Shown here piece after piece: positions 1 to 5,952 of a DNA stretch of 6,077 nucleotides. The notes under the pieces are model-generated. The model did not search any database. It was not told where the DNA came from and saw only the letters and a list, made by a program, of their open reading frames with translations. Each line of letters opens with the position of its first letter. The first letter of the stretch is position 1. Location of the stretch: NCBI GenBank assembly GCA_030621655.1, contig JAUXHH010000102.1, positions 1 to 6,077 on the forward strand, in the 5' to 3' direction. The stretch is from Desulfobacterales bacterium. GTDB taxonomy: Bacteria; Desulfobacterota; Desulfobulbia; Desulfobulbales; BM004. Position numbers and translations under genes: made by a program.

Positions 1-14
1 AAAAGTATAATAGC

Positions 15-338
15 ATGAATAAACGAATTATCTTTTTTACAGAAAAGGATGCCAGATGTGGCTTCGGTCTGGCCGGTTTCGAACAGCATGTCTGTGATAG
101 CGACGGCTTGGAGTCTCTGCTGGAACAATTTGTCCAGAAGCCTGAATATGGCTTGGTTGTTATCGATGAACGGCTTGTAACCGAAAGTATTGACAACAGG
201 CTGCGTGAGATGGAGAGAGGTTTGGACCTGGTTTTTGTTATTATGCCACCACCGATGAAAACGGAAACCAGGAGAGAAGATTACGCTGTCAGGCTTTTAC
301 GCAAGGCTATCGGCTATCATGTGCAATTAAATATATGA
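15..338 (+). CDS. atpF: V-type ATP synthase/ATPase subunit F
   Basis: Small soluble rotor subunit of the V/A-type ATPase; in this family it binds subunit D to form the central stalk that turns inside the A3B3 head. The 107-residue product has the usual length (about 100–110). The N-terminal pattern FTEKDARCGFGLAG (residues 8–21) matches the family's opening 'GD-x-D-x-x-x-GF-x-LAG' segment. A central hydrophobic strand, YGLVVIDERLV, and the C-terminal RKAIGYHVQL segment also fit. The ATG at 15 gives the expected N-terminus. No Shine–Dalgarno sequence is visible in the 14 bases before it, but TAA (8–10) and TAG (11–13) occur in other frames there and could end an upstream gene (probably subunit C), which would allow translational coupling. 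The reading frame is open to the window edge, so an upstream start cannot be strictly excluded. The stop codon overlaps the start of the subunit A gene. Identification rests on the motifs and on the A, B and D genes that follow. Confidence 0.88.
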   Translation: MNKRIIFFTEKDARCGFGLAGFEQHVCDSDGLESLLEQFVQKPEYGLVVIDERLVTESIDNRLREMERGLDLVFVIMPPPMKTETRREDYAVRLLRKAIGYHVQLNI

Positions 339-1930
339 AGACTGTTACAACAGGGAAAATCATATCAATTTCAGGCGCTACGGTTCGTACCGACCTTACA
401 GGCCTGACCCTTTTTGAAAGGGTGGCTGTCGGAGAGCAGAACCTGACCGGCGAAGTTGTAAGGCTTGAAAAAGACGGCACGGTCCTGCAGGTCTATGAGG
501 ATCCCAGCGGTCTTGGCCTTGATGAGCCGGTTAAAGGGCTGGGTGTTTCACTTGCCACAACACTTGGTCCTGGCCTGTTATCAGTAATGTTTGATGGTCT
601 GCAGCGTCGCCTTGATGTGCTTGCAGATAAAACAGGATCTTTTATTCATCCTATCCACCTGGACTCCTCTCTCGATCTAAAAAAGGAATGGTCCTTTATC
701 CCATTGGTCAAGGATGGTGACATTGTTTCCAGTGGAGACAAGATCGGTTACATAGATGAAGGTCCATTCCAGCATCCCATAATTGCACCTCCGGGAACAA
801 GCGGCATGGTTGAAAATATTTTGCAGGGCGGAATAACCCTGGAAGAAACTCTCTGCAAATTGGACAATGGCGCTGAGATTCTCGGGTATCACAGTTGGCC
901 CATGCGGGTTCCAAGACCTTACAAAAAAAAGATCAGCCCCAAAGAACCGGTTATAACCGGACAACGCATTATAGATTTCCTTTTTCCTTTGGCACGGGGA
1001 GGAACTTCTATCATACCGGGGGGGTTTGGTACGGGCAAAACTATTCTGGAACAGACAATCGCCAAACATGCTGATGTAGATATCGTTATTTATGCCGGCT
1101 GCGGTGAACGCGGTAATGAAATGTCTGAACTGATTGAAGAGTTTCTCGAACTGGAAGATCCACGAACCAACTTACCTTTAATGGAAAGAACTGTTCTCGT
1201 TGTCAATACCTCTAATATGCCTGTTGCTGCACGGGAAGCATCCATCTACACAGCTGTTACCCTCGGTGAATATTATCGTGATCTCGGATTCCATGTCCTG
1301 CTTCTGGCTGATTCCATATCCCGATGGGCTGAAGCGCTCCGGGAGATATCTTCATCACTTGAAGAAATGCCCGGAGAAGAAGGATACCCGACCTATCTTG
1401 CCTCCCGCCTTTCATCGTTTGTAGAACGTGCCGGCATCGTGGAAACTCTGTCAGGTGATGTTGGTTCTCTCAGCATGATTCTTTCAGTCTCTCCTCCGGG
1501 GGGCGATTTTACCGAACCTGTAACTCAGTCCCTTCTCAGGACCTCAGGTGCATTTTTAATGCTTGATACCACCCTGGCAAACAGCAGACATTTCCCGGCT
1601 ATAAATTGGATGCAGAGCTATTCTCTGTACAAGAATATCCTTGAGGATTATTTCAAGGAAAATTTCTCCGGAGACTGGCAAACCTTACGCAACCGCTGTC
1701 GGGAAATCCTGCATAAGGAGGAAACCCTTAAAGAAATCATGGAAATTGTCGGTATAGAAGGTCTACAGGAGCAGGATCGACTTGTGATGACAGTAGCTGA
1801 GAAAATCCGGTCCGGTTTTCTGGCGCAGAATGCCTATACTGATGATGCTTTTTGCGAACCTCAAAAAACACTTGATATTATCAGAAGTGTCACTGAAGTA
1901 TACCTGAAAGGAAAAACCGGAAAAGCGTGA
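335..1930 (+). CDS. atpA: V-type ATP synthase/ATPase catalytic subunit A
   Basis: Catalytic subunit of the V1 head, which couples ATP hydrolysis or synthesis to H+ or Na+ movement through the membrane sector. The order is an N-terminal beta-barrel (about 1–70), the 'non-homologous' bulge domain of A subunits (about 110–190, including FIPLVKDGDIV and PPGTSGMVENI), then the nucleotide-binding domain. The P-loop GGFGTGKT is at 229–236 (Lys235), the catalytic Glu is E258 in AGCGERGNEM, the Walker B aspartate is D326 in LLLADSISRWAEALREIS, and the conserved segments EEMPGEEGYPTYLASRL and RHFPAINW follow. Residue 230 is Gly where many bacterial and archaeal A subunits have Pro (GPFGSGKT). The protein is 531 residues, about 45–60 short of typical members. 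The homology appears to stop after the helix ending EVYLKGKTGKA, so the last helices of the C-terminal domain are missing. Translation is probably coupled: the ATG overlaps the subunit F stop (ATGA, 4 bases), and no strong ribosome binding site is seen. Confidence 0.97.
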   Translation: MKTVTTGKIISISGATVRTDLTGLTLFERVAVGEQNLTGEVVRLEKDGTVLQVYEDPSGLGLDEPVKGLGVSLATTLGPGLLSVMFDGLQRRLDVLADKTGSFIHPIHLDSSLDLKKEWSFIPLVKDGDIVSSGDKIGYIDEGPFQHPIIAPPGTSGMVENILQGGITLEETLCKLDNGAEILGYHSWPMRVPRPYKKKISPKEPVITGQRIIDFLFPLARGGTSIIPGGFGTGKTILEQTIAKHADVDIVIYAGCGERGNEMSELIEEFLELEDPRTNLPLMERTVLVVNTSNMPVAAREASIYTAVTLGEYYRDLGFHVLLLADSISRWAEALREISSSLEEMPGEEGYPTYLASRLSSFVERAGIVETLSGDVGSLSMILSVSPPGGDFTEPVTQSLLRTSGAFLMLDTTLANSRHFPAINWMQSYSLYKNILEDYFKENFSGDWQTLRNRCREILHKEETLKEIMEIVGIEGLQEQDRLVMTVAEKIRSGFLAQNAYTDDAFCEPQKTLDIIRSVTEVYLKGKTGKA

Positions 1931-1939
1931 AAACCAAAT

Positions 1940-3292
1940 ATGAGACTTGCTGAGCATAAATACAGGACTACTTCCAGAATAGCCGGCCAACTGCTTCACG
2001 TTGAAGATGTTCATGCCGCCAGGATCGGTGAAGTGGTTAAAGTCATTGGCCCGGATATGGAGTTGGAAGGAGAAATCCTTGAAGTTACAAAGGGAAATGT
2101 TCTTATTCAGCTTTTTGGAGAGACCAGGGGTCTTAATTTGGAAAATGCGGAGATCATTTTTACTGATACAATCCGCCAGGTACCACTTTCCAAAGATATT
2201 CTTGGCAGAAGGCTTAACGGTTCCTTCAAACCCATTGACGGTCTGCCGATGTTTTTGGCATCGGAATGGCGGCCTGCTCGCGGCTATCCGATCAATCCAG
2301 TCTGCAGGCTTCGTCCTGAGGAATTCATTGAAACAGGGATATCCGCTATTGACGGTTTAAATACACTGGTCAAGGGCCAGAAACTCCCTATATTTTCCTG
2401 TGCAGGTCTGCCGGCTAAAGAGCTTGTGGCTCAGATTTTACAGAATGCCAAATTGCGGGAAAGCTCTAAATCATTTGCTGTTATCTTTGTTGCCCTGGGA
2501 CTTACCTTTCACGAATACTCGTTCTATCTTAAAGCGCTGCAGGACATTGAATCCGAATTCGCTGCCATTATTAACATGGCAGACGATCCTGTCATGGAGC
2601 GCTTAATGGCACCCAGATTTGCCTTGACAGTAGCTGAATATCTGGCCTTTGACCATGATATGGACATACTTGTTTTAGTTACTGATATGACAAATTACTG
2701 TGATGCCTTGAGGGAGATATCAAATGCCAGGAAAGAACTTCCCGGTCGCCGCGGATATCCTGGATATATGTACTCAGATCTTGCCTCCCTCTATGAACGG
2801 GCTGGTCGTATTAGAGGTTCAAAGGGCTCCATAACCATGATTCCGGTTATCACTATGCCGGAAGATGACATCACGCACCCGATTCCTGATCTTACCGGAT
2901 ATATTACAGAAGGGCAGATAGTTTTGAGCCGTGAGTTGCACCAACAGGGAGTTTTCCCGCCAATTGACGTACTCCCGAGTTTATCAAGGCTAATGCAAAA
3001 AGGTATTGGTGATGAAAGAACCCGCGAGGATCATAGGGATCTGGCAAATCAACTCTATAAACATTACGCTAAAGGGAGGGAACTTAAAAAACTGGAGGCC
3101 ATTGTAGGAAGGGACGGCATGGCAGAACCCGACCAGTTAATCCTCGATTTTGCTGCTGAATTTGAGAACCAGTTTGTTCATCAGGGGACTCATGCACGTT
3201 CGATATATAAGACTCTGGACAAGGGACTGGAGATACTCCATGCATTCAATCTTGTTCCAGTTGGTTCTTTAATAAAGCAGCCCAAGGAATAA
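1940..3292 (+). CDS. atpB: V-type ATP synthase/ATPase subunit B
   Basis: Non-catalytic nucleotide-binding subunit that alternates with subunit A in the A3B3 hexamer. At 450 residues it is close to full length (about 455–470). The opening YRTTSRIAGQLLHVE is typical. The family signatures follow: the degenerate P-loop-equivalent region KLPIFSCAGLPAKELVAQI (about 148–166), where most members read SGSGLP; LVLVTDMTNYCDALREIS (about 244–261); PGRRGYPGYMYSDLASLYERAG (about 268–289); PDLTGYITEGQI (about 316–327); and PSLSRLMQKGIGDERTREDH (about 346–365). Arg350 in PSLSR is at the position of the arginine finger that reaches into the catalytic A-subunit site. As expected for B, there is no canonical GKT Walker lysine. 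The gene starts 9 bases after the subunit A stop with no clear Shine–Dalgarno sequence, which suggests coupled translation within the operon. No truncation or frameshift is seen. Confidence 0.97.
   Translation: MRLAEHKYRTTSRIAGQLLHVEDVHAARIGEVVKVIGPDMELEGEILEVTKGNVLIQLFGETRGLNLENAEIIFTDTIRQVPLSKDILGRRLNGSFKPIDGLPMFLASEWRPARGYPINPVCRLRPEEFIETGISAIDGLNTLVKGQKLPIFSCAGLPAKELVAQILQNAKLRESSKSFAVIFVALGLTFHEYSFYLKALQDIESEFAAIINMADDPVMERLMAPRFALTVAEYLAFDHDMDILVLVTDMTNYCDALREISNARKELPGRRGYPGYMYSDLASLYERAGRIRGSKGSITMIPVITMPEDDITHPIPDLTGYITEGQIVLSRELHQQGVFPPIDVLPSLSRLMQKGIGDERTREDHRDLANQLYKHYAKGRELKKLEAIVGRDGMAEPDQLILDFAAEFENQFVHQGTHARSIYKTLDKGLEILHAFNLVPVGSLIKQPKE
3284..3288 (+). promoter_or_regulatory. 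Ribosome binding site of the V-ATPase subunit D gene
   Basis: AAGGA lies 7 bases before the ATG at 3296 and inside the last codons of the subunit B gene. It is the only good Shine–Dalgarno match among the four ATPase genes visible here, and it supports the chosen start of subunit D. The B stop and D start are only 3 bases apart. Confidence 0.6.
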
Positions 3293-3295
3293 AGT

Positions 3296-3928
3296 ATGAT
3301 CCATCCAACCCGGACTAATCTTCTACTTCTTAAGGAAAAATCTTCTTCTGTTGCAAACAGCATATCCATTCTCAAATCAAGGCGCCAGGCACTTATTATA
3401 GAATTCCTAAAGACTTCCAATCCCTATCTGGAGTCGCGAAAAATGATACGCAAATTGTATGGCGACGCCATTGCTCATTTGTTTTTCAGTATTGGCCTTG
3501 AAGGTGAAGACTTGATCAATTCTATAACTGAAGTATCTGCGAGGGATTTCAATATTGAGATTACCGGCAGAAAACTCTGGGGGCTGGAATACAAGGAGAT
3601 ATCTCCTCGCGAGTCTGCTGTACGAGAAACAAATCAGAGGAATTATGACATCAGGTTTACCACACCTAACCTTGAGGAAGCGACCTGGAGATTTGAAAAA
3701 ATAGTTGATGCCATTCTCGATATTGCAGAATATGATAATAAACTGCAACGATTAAGCAGGGAAATTATTCAGACAACCAGAAGGGTCAGGGTTCTTGAGG
3801 AGAGAGTACTGCCAAGACTGAAAGAAGAGATCAAGTCGATTACCCAGTACCTGGGAGAACGTGAACGGGAAACCTATTACAGGTTGAAACAGTTTAAGGA
3901 AATCAAGCAGGCGTTGGTGGGATGGTGA
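3296..3928 (+). CDS. atpD: V-type ATP synthase/ATPase subunit D (central rotor stalk)
   Basis: Long helical subunit forming the axle of the rotor inside the A3B3 head, paired with subunit F. The product has 210 residues, within the usual range (about 200–225). The N-terminal signature PTRTNLLLLKEKSSSVANSISILKSRRQALIIEF (residues 4–37) is the conserved first coiled-coil helix. The middle region (about 60–125) is variable, as in other D subunits. The C-terminal part (about 130–205) is a charged helix with RVRVLEERVLPRLKEEIKSITQYLGERERETYYRLKQFK, matching the family's 'RvnALE…P-x-L…I…L-x-E-x-ERE' pattern. A leucine- and charge-rich antiparallel coiled coil from the two ends is expected. This is the last recognisable ATPase gene; the next gene is on the opposite strand, so the operon probably ends here. 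It is the fourth of a tightly packed F-A-B-D set. Confidence 0.95.
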   Translation: MIHPTRTNLLLLKEKSSSVANSISILKSRRQALIIEFLKTSNPYLESRKMIRKLYGDAIAHLFFSIGLEGEDLINSITEVSARDFNIEITGRKLWGLEYKEISPRESAVRETNQRNYDIRFTTPNLEEATWRFEKIVDAILDIAEYDNKLQRLSREIIQTTRRVRVLEERVLPRLKEEIKSITQYLGERERETYYRLKQFKEIKQALVGW

Positions 3929-3971
3929 GGGTGATGATGGCAAAAAATAGGAAATTGCACTGTCAGAATGG
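3929..3971. other. Convergent intergenic gap, no intrinsic terminator seen
   Basis: The 43 bases between the subunit D stop and the dnaJ stop separate two converging transcription units. I find no GC-rich hairpin followed by a T-run in either direction; the only homopolymer is a run of six A (3942–3947). Either termination is Rho-dependent or each transcript reads into the opposite gene and makes overlapping antisense 3' ends. Confidence 0.5.
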
Positions 3972-4907
3972 CTATAATCCTTTATCGGTCAATTCCTGGA
4001 TGACCTTTTTCTGCTCTTTTGTGAGTTTCTTCGGAATATCCACCGTGAACTTTACATAAATATCACCGCGACCGCCTTTTTTCCCTGCAGGCAGGCCGTG
4101 TCCTTTCAAACGCAGCTTTGCCTGCGGCTGAATCCCTGCAGGAACCTTGACCTTGAGATCTTTGCCCTCCAGAGATTTTACATTTACTTCAGAACCGAGA
4201 CAGGCCTTACTGAAGGGTATATGTTGCTCCACAATCAGGTTATTGCCCTCCCGGATAAAAACAGGATGCGCTTGTTCATTAATTATCAGGAAAAGGTCCC
4301 CTGGAGGACCGCCATATGGAGATGGGGAGCCTTTACCGGCCAGTCTTAGTTTCTGGCCGGCCTTCATACCTTTCGGGATCTTGACAGATACATTTTCAGT
4401 TCTGCCTTCACGGCGTAAAGAAATTGTTTTTTCCGAACCGCTTAAAATCTCTTCCAGTGAAACCGAGAGTTCATAGGTCAGATCGTTTCCCTTGACAGGT
4501 TGCTGTTGTCCAGGTGAATGGTAGGAAGCACGGCCGGACCCTGGTCCGCCGCCTTGAAAAAAAAAGGTTTCAAAGGGGCTGCCCTGGCCACCTGTCGCCC
4601 TGAAACCGCCTCCCCTTCCACCAAGGCCGAACTCCTTTAGAATATCACCAAGGTCGAACCCACGGAAAATATCTTCCTGGCTGTAGCGCTGCTGGAAACC
4701 ACTGTCTCCGAACGTATCATACTGCTTACGCTTTTCAGGGTCGGACAAGACGGCATAGGCCTCGCTGATTTTCTTAAACTTCTCCTCAGCTTCCTTGTCA
4801 CCCTTGTTGCGGTCAGGGTGATATTTCATGGCCAACTTGCGATAGGCCTTTTTTATATCCTGGGCTGAACTGTCTTTCTTGACACCCAGAACTTCATAAT
4901 AATCCAT
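3972..4907 (-). CDS. DnaJ-family co-chaperone, CbpA-like (J domain, Gly/Phe region, C-terminal domains, no zinc finger)
   Basis: Cytoplasmic J-domain protein expected to deliver client proteins to DnaK and stimulate its ATPase. The 311-residue product starts with a complete J domain (about 2–68: DYYEVLGVKKDSSAQDIKKAYRK…), with the essential HPD tripeptide at 30–32 and the closing segment KRKQYDTFGDSGF. A glycine/phenylalanine-rich linker (about 80–135) follows, then the two-part peptide-binding C-terminal region (about 137–300) with VSLEEILSG, VKIPKGMKAGQKLRLAGKG, GDLFLII and the closing GRGDIYVKFTVDIPKKLTKEQ. The four CxxCxGxG zinc-binding repeats of true DnaJ are absent, which makes it a class B (CbpA/DjlA-like C-terminal type) protein; the length fits. 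The sense strand carries a run of nine T coding Phe115–117 in the linker. No strong ribosome binding site precedes the ATG. It lies 44 bases downstream of ssb on the same strand and probably shares its transcript. CbpA also binds DNA in E. coli; whether this protein does cannot be told from sequence. Confidence 0.93.
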   Translation of the reverse strand: MDYYEVLGVKKDSSAQDIKKAYRKLAMKYHPDRNKGDKEAEEKFKKISEAYAVLSDPEKRKQYDTFGDSGFQQRYSQEDIFRGFDLGDILKEFGLGGRGGGFRATGGQGSPFETFFFQGGGPGSGRASYHSPGQQQPVKGNDLTYELSVSLEEILSGSEKTISLRREGRTENVSVKIPKGMKAGQKLRLAGKGSPSPYGGPPGDLFLIINEQAHPVFIREGNNLIVEQHIPFSKACLGSEVNVKSLEGKDLKVKVPAGIQPQAKLRLKGHGLPAGKKGGRGDIYVKFTVDIPKKLTKEQKKVIQELTDKGL

Positions 4908-4951
4908 AACTTTCAGACTCTACTATTTATTATTATTGAAGTAGAAAAATG

Positions 4952-5365
4952 TTAGAACGGTACATCATCTCCCATTGGTGATGCATCAGGCAACGGCGGT
5001 TCTTCTTCCTGGTATCCGCCACCTTTGCCTTGATCTCCAGCACCTTTTGGAGACAACATTTTCATTTCACGTGCCACTATCTCTGTCGTATAACGGGGAT
5101 TCCCGTCACGGTCTTCCCACTTGCGTGTTTGAATGCGACCCTCTATGTAAATCTTACTGCCCTTGGACAGGTATTCCCCGCATATTTCTGCCAACCGTCC
5201 GAAGGTGACCACACGGTGCCACTCAGTAAGCTCTTCCTTTACACCCTCTTTCTTCCAGGTTTCAGTTGTTGCAAGGCGTAAATTTGCCACCGCTGCCCCA
5301 CTCTGGGTATAGCGAATTTCAGGATCTGCGCCGAGATTGCCGATGAGAATTACTTTATTAACCAT
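4952..5365 (-). CDS. ssb: Single-stranded DNA-binding protein
   Basis: Homotetrameric single-stranded DNA-binding protein of replication, recombination and repair. The 137-residue product has an OB-fold at about 1–105, opening with MVNKVILIGNLGADPEIRYTQSG, which is near invariant in bacterial SSBs. Trp37, Trp49, Phe55 and Trp83 occupy the positions of the aromatic residues that stack on DNA bases in E. coli SSB (Trp40, Trp54, Phe60, Trp88). The segments EWHRVVTFGRLAEICGEYLSKGS and YIEGRIQTRKW are standard. A short, flexible Gly/Glu/Pro-rich linker (about 106–131) leads to the acidic tip DDVPF, which recruits partner proteins; the commonest form is DDDIPF. The linker is shorter than in E. coli (178 residues overall) but common in other bacteria. 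The start is supported by an AGGAG ribosome binding site 5 bases upstream. First gene of a probable ssb–dnaJ unit. Confidence 0.97.
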   Translation of the reverse strand: MVNKVILIGNLGADPEIRYTQSGAAVANLRLATTETWKKEGVKEELTEWHRVVTFGRLAEICGEYLSKGSKIYIEGRIQTRKWEDRDGNPRYTTEIVAREMKMLSPKGAGDQGKGGGYQEEEPPLPDASPMGDDVPF

Positions 5366-5370
5366 TCTTT

Positions 5371-5375
5371 CTCCT
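5371..5375 (-). promoter_or_regulatory. Ribosome binding site of ssb
   Basis: On the minus strand AGGAG stands 5 bases before the ssb ATG, the strongest Shine–Dalgarno sequence in the window, and it fixes the start codon of the gene. Confidence 0.75.
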
Positions 5376-5425
5376 ACCTTAAAAATTTTTAAATTAATAT
5401 TTTCTGCATATTACTTATTTTGAAC

Positions 5426-5455
5426 ACAATAATCCTGACTTTTAAAAAATAACAA
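5426..5455 (-). promoter_or_regulatory. Weak candidate sigma-70-type promoter for ssb–dnaJ
   Basis: On the minus strand TTGTTA (5455–5450) and TATTGT (5431–5426) are separated by 18 bases and lie about 60 bases before the ssb start, in a very AT-rich stretch. Each box matches the consensus at only four of six positions, and AT-rich DNA yields such pairs by chance, so this is a guess at where the promoter sits. Confidence 0.2.
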
Positions 5456-5543
5456 TGAATAAAAAAAAAGCCAGGGTGGTGACCAAAAAAATATGGAGAT
5501 TCAAATCATGTAAAAAGGCTCAAGACCAAAGGTGCAGGGCTTA

Positions 5544-5595
5544 AGGCAAAAATTAGGTGCCAGATATCAGCTATCTGTTTATAGGCAAAAAATTA
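5544..5595. repeat. Short direct repeat flanking a small hairpin
   Basis: AGGCAAAAATTA (5544–5555) recurs as AGGCAAAAAATTA (5583–5595), differing by one extra A. Between the copies is a perfect 6-bp hairpin, CAGATA (5561–5566) and TATCTG (5572–5577), with a 5-base loop. There is no T-run after the hairpin, so it is not a typical terminator. In AT-rich DNA this may be chance. Confidence 0.4.
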
Positions 5596-5804
5596 TCATT
5601 TCGTTTGTCTTTAAACTTATGCACCCTTGCATATTGAGAAATTGAAGATTAACAGCACTAAAACTGCGGATGTTGTTTAACGAGACAGATGATGGTTATC
5701 AGCTTAAGTGTCTGTCAATCATTAAGCATCTCATAGCTTGATAATTATCTACAGGTTTTTATGCCGACAGACCTTGAAACCTTTTTTGAAAACTTCATGC
5801 ACTT

Positions 5805-5846
5805 GTACCCCCTCGGAGTCGGAGTTTATACCCCACAAGGGGGTAC
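5805..5846. repeat. Perfect 9-bp inverted repeat interlocked with the left arm of the 20-bp repeat
   Basis: GTACCCCCT (5805–5813) is exactly complementary to AGGGGGTAC (5838–5846). The 24-base loop contains a tandem duplication CGGAGT CGGAGT (5814–5825) and the whole left arm (5818–5837) of the larger inverted repeat. The two stems are therefore not nested: as hairpins they exclude each other unless they form a pseudoknot. Confidence 0.75.
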
Positions 5847-5896
5847 TAAAAAGAGTGCTCTGAAAGGGTGCTTACCTGTGGGGTATAAACTCCGAC
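5818..5896. repeat. Perfect 20-bp inverted repeat with 39-nt spacer
   Basis: Left arm 5818–5837 begins GTCGGAGTTTATAC and ends CCCACA. Right arm 5877–5896 is its exact reverse complement (TGTGGGGTATAA…CTCCGAC). Twenty consecutive pairs with no mismatch cannot reasonably be chance in a window of this size. The spacer holds a partial direct repeat, AGAGTGCT (5852–5859) and AGGGTGCT (5864–5871). No T-run follows either arm, so it is not an intrinsic terminator. It may be a miniature inverted-repeat element, a REP-like palindrome or a structured RNA; no transposase lies in the window. Confidence 0.85.
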
Positions 5897-5912
5897 ATCG
5901 GCTGCAAATTTC

Positions 5913-5952
5913 CCCTAGAACCCTAGAAACCTTGGACCCTAGAACCCTTGCT
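5913..5952. repeat. Degenerate tandem octamer array
   Basis: In strict 8-base phase the tract reads CCCTAGAA, CCCTAGAA, ACCTTGGA, CCCTAGAA, CCCTTGCT, and fades into CCTTTCAC and CTTTCCCC up to 5968. On the other strand the unit is TTCTAGGG. The tract begins 16 bases after the right arm of the 20-bp inverted repeat. A related pair of octamers, CCTTGAAA CCTTTTTT (5772–5787), lies on the other side. Arrays of this style are, from memory, found between genes in many anaerobic proteobacteria; their function is unknown to me. Confidence 0.65.

Noticed and set aside
677..1069. Minus-strand open frame of 130 codons opposite the subunit A gene.
   Set aside because: It lies entirely within the well-conserved subunit A coding sequence on the other strand and resembles no protein; it is a shadow frame.
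3934..4060. Possible small gene or remnant of a further ATPase gene starting at the ATG pair just after subunit D.
   Set aside because: The roughly 40-codon frame mostly overlaps the dnaJ 3' end antisense and shows no similarity to an ATPase subunit.
5684..5746. Inverted pairs GACAGA/TCTGTC and TTATCAGCT/AGCTTGATAA as a structured RNA.
   Set aside because: The stems are short, widely spaced or bulged, and the two overlap; this is no better than chance in AT-rich sequence.
5617..5753. Two sequences one base away from the DnaA box TTATNCACA (TTATGCACC at 5617–5625 and TTATCTACA at 5745–5753) near AT-rich DNA, suggesting a replication origin.
   Set aside because: One-mismatch boxes are expected about once by chance in this length on two strands, there is no cluster of exact boxes, and no dnaA, dnaN or gidA gene is nearby.
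5677..5760. A GTTTAAC sequence resembling the outer box of an integron attC site.
   Set aside because: No matching GTTRRRY partner box or paired inner boxes occur at the required distance, and there is no cassette gene or integrase.
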